8,602 bases of DNA from Caryophanales bacterium UBA2753. GTDB lineage: Bacteria > Bacillota_I > Bacilli_A > RFN20 > CAG-826. Position numbers and translations under genes: made by a program. Location of the stretch: assembly GCA_002353275.1 (NCBI GenBank), contig DEJH01000085.1:4634-13235 (forward strand), given 5' to 3'. Position 1 is the first letter of the stretch. The number at the start of each line of letters is the position of its first letter. Positions 1 through 6,614 of this stretch are shown piece after piece. The notes below the pieces were generated by a model. It was not told where the DNA came from and searched no databases. It saw only the letters and a list, made by a program, of their open reading frames with translations.

Positions 1-38
1 ACATTTTAAAAATAATTGAAAATATTAATATATTTTTA

Positions 39-68
39 TTAGCAATAATTCTATAAATCGTTTAAGAT
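39..68 (+). promoter_or_regulatory. Weak candidate promoter for the C11 protease gene
   Basis: A possible -35 box TTAGCA (39-44) lies 18 bases before a possible -10 box TAAGAT (63-68). Each matches the sigma-A consensus at four of six positions. This would start the transcript near position 75 and give a leader of about 30 bases. The whole 1-103 stretch is very AT-rich, so chance matches are easy, and TATAAA at 52-57 is a rival -10 without a good -35. No gene is visible in 1-103. Confidence 0.25.
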
Positions 69-72
69 ATTC

Positions 73-89
73 TCTTCTTTATAAGAAGA
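73..89 (+). other. Hairpin in the 5' leader of the C11 protease gene
   Basis: TCTTCTT (73-79) pairs perfectly with AAGAAGA (83-89) around a TAT loop. It sits just ahead of the weak ribosome-binding sequence TAGG (92-95), which is 8 bases before the ATG at 104. No T-tract follows on the plus strand, so it is unlikely to terminate an upstream gene. It could stabilise the mRNA 5' end or tune translation, or it could be a chance product of purine/pyrimidine-rich sequence. Confidence 0.35.
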
Positions 90-103
90 AGTAGGTAACT
101 TAT

Positions 104-2794
104 ATGAATAAAAAATTGACTCTTATTTTCGCCACCTCATTATTTTTAACGTTGGCGAGTTGTTCTGGTTCTAATCCAACTGATCCATCTACACCTCCTA
201 GTGGTGACATTCCTGTTACCTCTATCTCTTTAGATAAAACTTCTCTTACATTAAAAGAAGAAGAAACCTACAAATTAACCGCTACAATTAATCCAAGTGA
301 CGCAACTGATAAAACCATTACTTGGAGTAGTAGTAAAACCTCTTTTGTTTCAGTTAGTGACGAAGGCTTAGTTACCGCTTTAAGTGAAGGAAGTTCAACA
401 ATTACTGCAACTAGTAGTAATGGAAAAACCGCTACTTGTGTAGTTACTGTTAACAAGAAAGTTGATCCAACTCCTACTGATATTGATGGAGTATACGAAT
501 TAATTACCTCAACTCCTACTATTGGTAGTTATGTGATGTTTGTCTATGACGGAGAAAAAGACTATGCGATGAAAACTGAGGCGGCAGCTAATAACCGTCC
601 AGGTGTCGCAGTTACCATCTCTTCTAATAAAATTGAAAGAAACGATGATATTGCCGTTTTCAAAGTTTGTGAAGGTAATTCAACTGGAACATATGCGTTC
701 TACGATCTTACAAATAAAGGCTATTTATGCTCTACCAGCGCTTCAAATAAAAATTATTTAAGATTAGAAAGTACAATTTCAGGATATAGTAGTTTTACTG
801 TTTCTACTGGTGCTGATAAAGATATATATTCTGTTTCTGGTAGCAAGAACTATCTACGTTGGAACCATGGTAGTTCTTTATTTGGTTGCTATTCTTCTCA
901 AACTACAATGAAGCAAGTGAGTTTATTTGAAAAAGCTGCTGATCCAATTTATCCAACCGAAATTAGCTTAAGCGGCGCTTCTGATATGAATATTAACGAT
1001 ACTCAAACTTTAGGAGTTGGTTATTTACCAAGTGAAACTAATGTTAAATCTGTGACATTTGTTTCTTCTATGCCAAGCTTTGCTTCTGTCACTAATAGTG
1101 GTTTAGTTACTGCGTTAAGTGAAGGAAGTACCACAATTACCGCAACTGCTAGAGGTGAAAATGGTGCTGTTATTATTGCCACAAAAGATATAGCAGTTCA
1201 TAAAGTTCCTGTTACTGGTGTCACTTTAAGTGAATCAAGCAAAGAAATTTCTACTAGAGGAAGTCTTACATTAAGTGCAACTATTTCTCCAAGTAACGCT
1301 TCCAATAAAAATGTTACTTGGTCAACTTCTAATCCAAATGTTGCGACTGTTAATAATGGTGTAGTTACTCCAGTTAATCCTGGCAATGCTACTATCACAG
1401 TTACTACTGTTGATGGTAGCTATACCGCTACTTGTAACGTCACAGTTTATGAAGCTACCAAGGATGCATGGACAATTCTTATTTACATGTGTGGTGCTAA
1501 CCTCGAAAGTGATTATGCCAACCAAACTCAAATTAGAGATGATTATGGCAATGTGTATAGTCATGATGGAGTCGGCTTAGCTGTAGGCGACATCAAAGAG
1601 ATTTTAAGTGTTAGTGGTAAACCAGATGACGTTAATATTGTCATTGAAACTGGCGGAGCAAACACCTGGACAAATAATTCATACGGAAAGTACTCCAACG
1701 GCTATAGCATTGATGCAAGCAAACTCCAAATTCATCATGTTGAGAATAACAAAATTGTATTAGATAAATCTTTAACATATGCTTCTATGGGATTAAGTAC
1801 TACATTGCAATCCTTTGTTGAATATGGTTTTGAAAATTATGATGCAGAAAAGACAGCGTTGATTCTCTGGAACCATGGTGGAGCAATGCAAGGTGTGTGC
1901 TTTGATGAAAAAAAGAATAATGATGGCTTAACCACTAGCGAAGTTGCAACCGCTGTTAAAGGAGCAATAAAAAATAAAAATGCAAGTAAACTTGAATGGA
2001 TTGGCTATGATGCTTGTTTAATGGGCGTTCAAGATATCGCCGGTATTAATTCTGAATATGCAAATTATATGGTTGCTGCTCAGGAAAGTGAACAAGGTGA
2101 AGGTTGGGATTACGACAACTGGGTCGATGATTTATACGCAAAAAAACCTACCGAAACTATTCTTTCAGCAATTTGTGATTCTTTCGTCCAATCAATAGAT
2201 ACAATGATAGATGAATGGCAAAAATCTGATGGTTATCGTTCTGCAAACGATCAAACATTAGCATGGTATGATTTGAGCAAGATGAATTCTTACAAAACTG
2301 CTTGGGAAAATATGTCTGCGTCATTAAAAGATAATATTGGCAGTTATGGTAAATCTGAATTCTCAGAGTTCTTAAAAAATAATGTTAAGAGTTACGCTGG
2401 AACTACTTATACACAAGGTGAACTCCAAGCTATAGCTACCGAAAACGATGTTTCGGTAAGTTATGTTATTGAGTATTATGGTCTTGTCCAACAAGGTAAC
2501 GTATATGTCGAAGTGAACGCAGATACCTATGGAACATTTGACGTTCTTGATTTCTTGAACAAAATCAAAAACGATTCTACTTTAGGAAATGGATTATCCA
2601 ACTTAATTGATATTTGTATATCTGCTCATTCTGAGTTGGTTGGTCATAAGAAAATTGGTGCAGAAGCTGGTAATAGTAATGGAATTTGTTTATTCTTCCC
2701 TGTTTCATCTAAAGCTGGTAAATCTTCTTATTACACCAGTAGTATGACAATCTTCACTAATTGGAGAAGTATTGTTACTACATATGGTTATTAA
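104..2794 (+). CDS. Secreted C11 (clostripain-like) cysteine protease lipoprotein with Ig-like domains
   Basis: The 896-residue protein begins with a lipoprotein signal: lysines at 3-4, a hydrophobic core, and lipobox L17-A-S-C20. Mature Cys20 should be lipidated and anchor it to the outer membrane face. A Ser/Thr/Pro-rich linker follows. Next come a Big_2-type Ig-like domain (~36-118), an unassigned beta-rich domain (~129-281), and two more Big_2-like domains (~285-369 and ~370-450). The catalytic domain runs from about 453 to the end. It opens with WTILIYMCGANLESDY and carries the C11 histidine motif WNHGG (His591) and cysteine motif YDACLMG (Cys638), the expected catalytic dyad. C11 enzymes usually cleave after Arg or Lys; specificity here is inferred. 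An extra segment near 767-806, including a VSVSYVIEYYG stretch, may be an insertion in the fold. The ATG is the only start that leaves a proper signal peptide. A terminator follows, so it is probably monocistronic. Substrate is unknown. Confidence 0.9.
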   Translation: MNKKLTLIFATSLFLTLASCSGSNPTDPSTPPSGDIPVTSISLDKTSLTLKEEETYKLTATINPSDATDKTITWSSSKTSFVSVSDEGLVTALSEGSSTITATSSNGKTATCVVTVNKKVDPTPTDIDGVYELITSTPTIGSYVMFVYDGEKDYAMKTEAAANNRPGVAVTISSNKIERNDDIAVFKVCEGNSTGTYAFYDLTNKGYLCSTSASNKNYLRLESTISGYSSFTVSTGADKDIYSVSGSKNYLRWNHGSSLFGCYSSQTTMKQVSLFEKAADPIYPTEISLSGASDMNINDTQTLGVGYLPSETNVKSVTFVSSMPSFASVTNSGLVTALSEGSTTITATARGENGAVIIATKDIAVHKVPVTGVTLSESSKEISTRGSLTLSATISPSNASNKNVTWSTSNPNVATVNNGVVTPVNPGNATITVTTVDGSYTATCNVTVYEATKDAWTILIYMCGANLESDYANQTQIRDDYGNVYSHDGVGLAVGDIKEILSVSGKPDDVNIVIETGGANTWTNNSYGKYSNGYSIDASKLQIHHVENNKIVLDKSLTYASMGLSTTLQSFVEYGFENYDAEKTALILWNHGGAMQGVCFDEKKNNDGLTTSEVATAVKGAIKNKNASKLEWIGYDACLMGVQDIAGINSEYANYMVAAQESEQGEGWDYDNWVDDLYAKKPTETILSAICDSFVQSIDTMIDEWQKSDGYRSANDQTLAWYDLSKMNSYKTAWENMSASLKDNIGSYGKSEFSEFLKNNVKSYAGTTYTQGELQAIATENDVSVSYVIEYYGLVQQGNVYVEVNADTYGTFDVLDFLNKIKNDSTLGNGLSNLIDICISAHSELVGHKKIGAEAGNSNGICLFFPVSSKAGKSSYYTSSMTIFTNWRSIVTTYGY
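365..412 (+). repeat. Ig-like domain repeat unit, copy 1
   Basis: This 48-base segment encodes the end of the first Big_2 domain, GLVTALSEGSSTITAT. It matches the segment at 1100-1147 at 42 of 48 bases by my count. The rest of the two domains is much less alike, so the match is a local conserved core, kept by selection or by recent exchange. Confidence 0.7.
1100..1147 (+). repeat. Ig-like domain repeat unit, copy 2
   Basis: This segment encodes GLVTALSEGSTTITAT in the second Big_2 domain. It differs from the copy at 365-412 by six bases and a single residue (Ser to Thr). The third Ig-like domain has only a diverged version of the motif (GVVTPVNPGNATITVT). Confidence 0.7.
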
Positions 2795-2813
2795 TTTATA
2801 ATCATAAATATTT

Positions 2814-2836
2814 GCCCCATTAATTTGGGGCCTTTT
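2814..2836 (+). terminator. Rho-independent terminator after the C11 protease gene
   Basis: GCCCCA (2814-2819) pairs with TGGGGC (2826-2831) around a TTAATT loop, and CTTTT follows. The GC-rich stem stands out in very AT-rich DNA. It lies 20 bases past the TAA stop. The T-tract is short, so termination may be incomplete. It separates the two protease genes into different transcription units. Confidence 0.8.
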
Positions 2837-2881
2837 CATACATGTATATATAAATGATTTTTATTTTAATTGATTTCAAGT

Positions 2882-2890
2882 TAAAATAAT
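2882..2890 (+). promoter_or_regulatory. Possible -10 element for the M6 protease gene, giving a very short leader
   Basis: TAAAATAAT contains two overlapping -10-like hexamers, TAAAAT and AATAAT, ending 8 to 11 bases before the ATG at 2899. Transcription from either would begin within about five bases of the start codon. No convincing -35 is present at the usual distance. No Shine-Dalgarno precedes the ATG, which fits a leaderless or near-leaderless mRNA but does not prove it. Confidence 0.3.
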
Positions 2891-2898
2891 CATGTTTT

Positions 2899-5016
2899 AT
2901 GAAACTCAAGAAATATCTCCCTTTCTTATCGTTATTACTTGCTTTACCAAGCTGTTCTTTAGCGAATTTTTATAATCCGCTTCAATCTCTTGATATCTCT
3001 GATTATCGTAACGCTTATTATCAAGGTGAATCATATATCAGTCAAAATAAGATTAAAATCTTTGGAAGATACGCTAACGGATATGTTAGAGAATTTGCTT
3101 TAGAAGAAGTTAATGTTCATCTTACTCAAGAGGACACAAGAGATAATCCAAATGAACCATTTACTAAATCTGGAGATTATTCTTTATTAGTGGAATGTAG
3201 TGGTATCTACTCTAATAGTGTTTCAATTCAAGTTAATAGTAGTGTTGTTTATGCTTCCTCAATCTCGGTTAATTTAGAAAAGACAGAATTAAAAACATTA
3301 GAAAACGTTAATTTCACAGTCGCAGTGGAACCAAGTGATTATAATGTTGACTTAGAAATTGAATTTAATAATGAAGACAGTATCTCTTTATTGCAATTAG
3401 AAAAACATTCATTCTCTTTTTACGATTCTATTGCAGAATCTAATTCATTAGTTGTTAAAGCAAAAAGCGCTTCTACAACATATATTACTTCAACCACTAA
3501 TTTTACTGTTACTCCCGCTAGTGAGATTAAAGAAATCGCTCAAACATATAAGAAGTTCCGTAAATATAACGCTCCAAATAAAGGAGATGTGAAGTTCTTA
3601 GTCATTCCTATTTGGTTTAATGATTCAAGTAACTATATCAGCGAATCACACCGTGAAAATGTTAGAGAAGATTTAAATAAAGCCTATTTTGGAAGTAATG
3701 AAGAGACAGGATGGAGATCAGTTTCTTCCTTCTATAAAGAAGAAAGTAATAACAAACTTAATATCTCTGGCACTGTTAGTGAATGGTATGAACTTAATAC
3801 TTCTATCTCAACTTATAGTAATGATGATAATCAAGGTAGCTTAACTGCTTCATTAGCAAGAAACGCCACCAATTGGTATTTTTCATCTCACACAAGTGAC
3901 CCTCGTAGTAATTATGATAGTGATCATGATGGCTATTTAGATGGAGTGATTATTATTTATGGAGCACCAGACAGATATTCTAATGGAGTAGGACAATCTT
4001 ATCTCGTTAATAGCCCTAACCTTTGGGCATATTGCGCTTGGACTAATGATTCCGCAAGTACATCAACTCCTGCAATCAATCCATTTTTCTGGGCTAGCTA
4101 TGATTTTATGTATGGAAATAATACCGCGATTAGTAGAACTAATCACGTCCACTATAAAGGAAATACATATTATTGTAATTTAGACACTCACACTTATATT
4201 CATGAAGCAGGTCACTTATTTGGACTAGAAGATTATTATGACTATTCTCGTCAATATTCTTCAGTTGGTGGCTTCACTATGCAAGATAATAATGTAGGTG
4301 GACATGATCCTTTCTCAGTAATGTCTTTAGGCTGGTCTAACCCATATGTACCAACTGAAAGTTGTAAGATTAAAATTAGGACCTTCCAATCTAGTAAAGA
4401 TTTAATTCTTCTTTCTCCATCATTTAATTCATATAACTCAGTCTTTGATGAATATATTTTACTAGAATTATATTCCCCTGATGGATTAAATGAATTTGAC
4501 ACTCTTCATCGCTATGCCCCTTACGCTGAAGGACAATATCCTCAAGGGTTTAATGGGGTGGGAATTCGTATTTGGCACGTTGACGCTAGACTTATTTCTA
4601 AATCTGGTTCTAAATGGCAAGAAAATTTCTTTAGCGATCTTGATCACCCAGCCGGACCAATTTACTCAACTGCTTTTACCAATACATATTCAATCGCAGG
4701 ACAGCCTAAAAGCGCCGTTGATCATTTATCAAATTTAGTTACAGAAAATGACCGTAAATATGAAAATTATGATTTGTTGCATTTAATTAGAAAGAGTAAT
4801 GATGTCTCTTATCGAGTTAACCGTCAATTTAACGGTAACGATTTATTCTTCTTAAATGAAACTTTCTCTTTAGAGACATATTCAAATCAATTCCCATATA
4901 AATTTGTTAAGCAAGTAGAAGATAATCGTCTAGATAACGGATTAGCGTTAGGTTGGTCTATCTCTATTAATGAACTTACTAATGAATATGCGGTTATTGA
5001 ATTAACAAAGATTTAA
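2899..5016 (+). CDS. Secreted M6-type zinc metalloprotease lipoprotein
   Basis: The 705-residue protein starts with a lipoprotein signal whose lipobox is L16-P-S-C19, so it should be membrane-anchored and face outward. Residues ~28-117 resemble a Big_3-type Ig-like domain (YYQGE start, SGDYSLLVE near the end). Residues ~119-206 resemble a second Ig-like domain. The protease region begins near residue 228 with KGDVKFLVIPIWF. It includes the typical M6 stretch SVSSFYKEESNNKL and an acidic loop, D340-S-D-H-D-G-Y-L-D348, that looks like a calcium site. The zinc motif is HEAGHLFGLED: His435 and His439 as ligands, Glu436 as catalytic base, and Asp445 as probable third ligand, as in immune inhibitor A-like M6 enzymes. 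DPFSVMSLGW (Met475) fits the region after the active site, and GIRIWHVD (His560) is a recurrent M6 element. Substrate is unknown. No Shine-Dalgarno is visible, yet the start is firm because the signal peptide begins at this ATG. Confidence 0.88.
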   Translation: MKLKKYLPFLSLLLALPSCSLANFYNPLQSLDISDYRNAYYQGESYISQNKIKIFGRYANGYVREFALEEVNVHLTQEDTRDNPNEPFTKSGDYSLLVECSGIYSNSVSIQVNSSVVYASSISVNLEKTELKTLENVNFTVAVEPSDYNVDLEIEFNNEDSISLLQLEKHSFSFYDSIAESNSLVVKAKSASTTYITSTTNFTVTPASEIKEIAQTYKKFRKYNAPNKGDVKFLVIPIWFNDSSNYISESHRENVREDLNKAYFGSNEETGWRSVSSFYKEESNNKLNISGTVSEWYELNTSISTYSNDDNQGSLTASLARNATNWYFSSHTSDPRSNYDSDHDGYLDGVIIIYGAPDRYSNGVGQSYLVNSPNLWAYCAWTNDSASTSTPAINPFFWASYDFMYGNNTAISRTNHVHYKGNTYYCNLDTHTYIHEAGHLFGLEDYYDYSRQYSSVGGFTMQDNNVGGHDPFSVMSLGWSNPYVPTESCKIKIRTFQSSKDLILLSPSFNSYNSVFDEYILLELYSPDGLNEFDTLHRYAPYAEGQYPQGFNGVGIRIWHVDARLISKSGSKWQENFFSDLDHPAGPIYSTAFTNTYSIAGQPKSAVDHLSNLVTENDRKYENYDLLHLIRKSNDVSYRVNRQFNGNDLFFLNETFSLETYSNQFPYKFVKQVEDNRLDNGLALGWSISINELTNEYAVIELTKI

Positions 5017-5018
5017 AA

Positions 5019-5042
5019 AAAGAAGCTTTATTTTGCTTCTTT
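5019..5042. terminator. Convergent, probably bidirectional terminator
   Basis: AAAGAAGC (5019-5026) pairs perfectly with GCTTCTTT (5035-5042) around an eight-base loop. Read on the minus strand, the GAAGC/GCTTC stem is followed by a run of seven Ts, a good terminator for the DUF368 gene. Read on the plus strand, it ends the M6 protease transcript, with a weaker T-tract. The hairpin overlaps the last codons and TAA stop of the DUF368 gene, and it begins three bases after the M6 stop. Confidence 0.75.
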
Positions 5043-5966
5043 ATCAATTTTTCTTTTATATCTCACTAAGAGATAAGTTAGAACCATTCCAACAATTAAT
5101 AAACCAATTCCCACTGGTATTTCAATGACCATTGGGATTTTTATATATGCCCCACTAGCCCAAACTTGGTAATAAGAATAAATTTTATAATTAAAGAATA
5201 AAGCAATAGTGCTTCCAACGATAAATCCGATGATTCCATAGAAAGTAGCAACACGATATTTCTCTAATAAATGATTCATTAATTTTGAGATGAAATAAAA
5301 GCCAACAATAATTCCAATAGCGAAGCAACCTAATAATCCAATTTGAATTCCTAAATTTGTAGGGTTCCCGTTAAATGTATCTTTAACTGTATTTACTGTT
5401 GATGTAATTAGTGGATCATAAAAACCAATAATAAGAAGGACCATACTGCCACTTACTCCAGGAACCACTAAAGCGCATGCAGCAATGACTCCAATTGGAA
5501 TTAACACTAAATATACCCACCATTTAGGAGAGACAAATAATGACGTAGCGTCAGCTTTTAATAAAACGCTACCAACTCCTAAAAGAAGAGCGATTATAAA
5601 AGTAATAACGATAATTACAATATATGATTTCTTAAATGGCTCACCCTTCACTTCATCAGTGACACTTGGGAAAGAACCAATGATAAAGCCAGCAAATAAA
5701 CACACAATCGCAAACACGAATCCGTTTAACGCCTTATCTAAAAGATAAATAGATGGAACTAAAGCGATAACTACTCCTAGTAAAATGGGGAATAAATATT
5801 TAATTGCTTCTAAAAAATGTTTGAAGAGATTACTAATTGCCCAGATTAATTTGTCATAGACTTTTAATATAACAGCGATTGTTCCTCCGCTAACTCCAGG
5901 GATAGCAGAACCTACTCCAATTCCAATACCGGCAAGTAAAGTTTTAAACCATTCTTTAACTTTCAT
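5028..5966 (-). CDS. popT: DUF368/PopT family membrane protein, probable undecaprenyl-phosphate translocase
   Basis: This 312-residue, highly hydrophobic protein has about eight or nine membrane segments and ends in a short basic tail. Two copies of a PGVSG motif are visible. One is in the N-terminal segment at P23-G27 (AIPGVSGGTIA), the other mid-protein at P169-G173 (VPGVSGSMVLL, then GFYDPL). This duplicated motif marks the DUF368 family and suggests two inverted halves. Members studied in Staphylococcus and Vibrio (PopT) are reported to return undecaprenyl phosphate, the lipid carrier for peptidoglycan and other envelope polymers, to the cytoplasmic face. That role is transferred from the family, not shown here. 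The length is normal. The ATG directly precedes the short basic N-terminus expected for the family. It has no recognisable Shine-Dalgarno. It is transcribed divergently from pth and convergently with the M6 gene, so it is probably monocistronic. Confidence 0.85.
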   Translation of the reverse strand: MKVKEWFKTLLAGIGIGVGSAIPGVSGGTIAVILKVYDKLIWAISNLFKHFLEAIKYLFPILLGVVIALVPSIYLLDKALNGFVFAIVCLFAGFIIGSFPSVTDEVKGEPFKKSYIVIIVITFIIALLLGVGSVLLKADATSLFVSPKWWVYLVLIPIGVIAACALVVPGVSGSMVLLIIGFYDPLITSTVNTVKDTFNGNPTNLGIQIGLLGCFAIGIIVGFYFISKLMNHLLEKYRVATFYGIIGFIVGSTIALFFNYKIYSYYQVWASGAYIKIPMVIEIPVGIGLLIVGMVLTYLLVRYKRKIDKEAK

Positions 5967-5975
5967 ACTGACAAT

Positions 5976-5981
5976 AGTATA
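5976..5981 (-). promoter_or_regulatory. Candidate -10 box of the popT promoter
   Basis: On the minus strand this reads TATACT, five of six matches to the sigma-A -10 consensus. It ends nine bases before the popT ATG, so the transcript would start only a few bases upstream of the start codon. At 17-base spacing the -35 position reads TTATAC, a poor match. No Shine-Dalgarno fits between the box and the ATG. Confidence 0.35.
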
Positions 5982-5985
5982 AACT

Positions 5986-5999
5986 CAAACATAAGTTTG
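5986..5999. promoter_or_regulatory. Small inverted repeat between popT and pth, possible operator
   Basis: CAAAC (5986-5990) and GTTTG (5995-5999) form a perfect five-base inverted repeat with an ATAA centre. It lies upstream of the popT -10 box and touches the candidate pth -35. The location suits a shared regulator site, but the arms are short and could arise by chance. Confidence 0.25.
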
Positions 6000-6025
6000 T
6001 ATAAATGTTTTTGTTATCTTATATA
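5997..6025 (+). promoter_or_regulatory. Candidate promoter for pth-mfd
   Basis: TTGTAT (5997-6002) is separated by 17 bases from TATATA (6020-6025). The matches to consensus are three of six and four of six. The predicted transcript would begin near 6032, about 20 bases before the pth ATG. TATGAT at 6037-6042 is a competing -10, which would give an almost leaderless mRNA. The region is AT-rich and the call is weak. Confidence 0.3.
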
Positions 6026-6051
6026 TCTTTTTGATATATGATATTAACGTT

Positions 6052-6603
6052 ATGAAATTATTTGTTGGCTTAGGAAATCCAGGAAAAAAATACGAACACA
6101 CTCGTCATAATATGGGGTTTGATGCGATTGATTTATTTAGCGAAATCGCACAAATCGATATTGATAAAGAATCATTTAAAGGATTAGTGGGACGAGGAAA
6201 AGTCTTTGACCAAGATGTCTTTTTACTTAAGCCTCAAACATATATGAATCTTTCTGGTGAATCAGTGAGAGAAATTGTTTCTTATTTTAAAATTCCGATC
6301 GAAGATATTTATGTGATCTATGATGATATGGCTTTAGCCCCAGGAAAAATTAGATTAAGACCAAGTGGCTCTAGTGGTGGTCATAAAGGAATGCAAAATA
6401 TTATTGAGCAATTAGGTACTGATAAGATTAAAAGAATTAGAATTGGAATTGGAGAGCCAACTTACGACACGATTGATTATGTTCTCTCTAAACCTTCTAA
6501 AGAAGAAAGAGTCTTAATTGATGAAGCGATTGTTTCTGCTAGTAATGCGATTAAAGATATCCTGAAGGATAATTTCGATAAAGCGATGACAAAATATAAT
6601 TAG
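6052..6603 (+). CDS. pth: Peptidyl-tRNA hydrolase
   Basis: This cytoplasmic enzyme cleaves peptidyl-tRNAs that drop off the ribosome and so recycles tRNA. The protein is 183 residues, normal for the bacterial Pth family. Key positions are all present: Asn9 in LFVGLGNPG, catalytic His19 in TRHNMGFD, Asn66 in KPQTYMNLSG, Asp92 in YDDMALAPGKIRLR, and Asn116 after the GSSGGHKGMQ signature. The start at 6052 is chosen because MKLFVGLGNPG aligns with the family N-terminus. An in-frame TTG seven codons earlier (6031) would add an atypical extension. No Shine-Dalgarno precedes the ATG. The TAG stop lies inside the Shine-Dalgarno of mfd, so the two genes are probably cotranscribed and translationally coupled. 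In Bacillus the same order occurs (spoVC, then fin, then mfd), but no fin-like gene fits in the 11-base gap here. Confidence 0.96.
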   Translation: MKLFVGLGNPGKKYEHTRHNMGFDAIDLFSEIAQIDIDKESFKGLVGRGKVFDQDVFLLKPQTYMNLSGESVREIVSYFKIPIEDIYVIYDDMALAPGKIRLRPSGSSGGHKGMQNIIEQLGTDKIKRIRIGIGEPTYDTIDYVLSKPSKEERVLIDEAIVSASNAIKDILKDNFDKAMTKYN

Positions 6604-6607
6604 GAGG
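6602..6607 (+). promoter_or_regulatory. Shine-Dalgarno of mfd, overlapping the pth stop
   Basis: AGGAGG is a perfect anti-16S complement and the strongest ribosome-binding site before any gene in this window. It overlaps the pth TAG stop. Seven bases (6608-6614) separate it from the ACG codon at 6615, which is optimal spacing. This is the main evidence for placing the mfd start there despite the unusual codon. Confidence 0.85.
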
Positions 6608-6614
6608 ACAGTTA

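Noticed and set aside
268..456. Minus-strand open frames over the C11 gene (268-456, 1198-1398, 1322-1564) and the plus-strand frame 1386-1580
   Set aside because: They lie wholly inside a gene with clear signal peptide and catalytic motifs, have low-complexity hydrophobic translations and no ribosome-binding sites.
860..1879. Repeated 12-base TGGAACCATGGT at 860-871 and 1868-1879
   Set aside because: Both encode WNHG, but one is in the unassigned domain and the other is the catalytic His motif. Flanks do not match, so it is probably coincidence.
2892..2894. ATG seven bases before the M6 gene start
   Set aside because: It is out of frame with the lipoprotein signal and has no ribosome-binding site.
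4251..4738. Open frames 4251-4502 (minus) and 4490-4738 (plus) inside the M6 gene
   Set aside because: The M6 frame carries conserved M6 motifs through this region; the alternative translations resemble no family.
5485..5748. Plus-strand open frame antisense to popT
   Set aside because: Antisense shadow of a conserved membrane protein gene, with no start signal.
6031..6033. TTG as an earlier pth start
   Set aside because: It adds seven residues before the conserved MKLFVGLGNPG N-terminus and has no Shine-Dalgarno.
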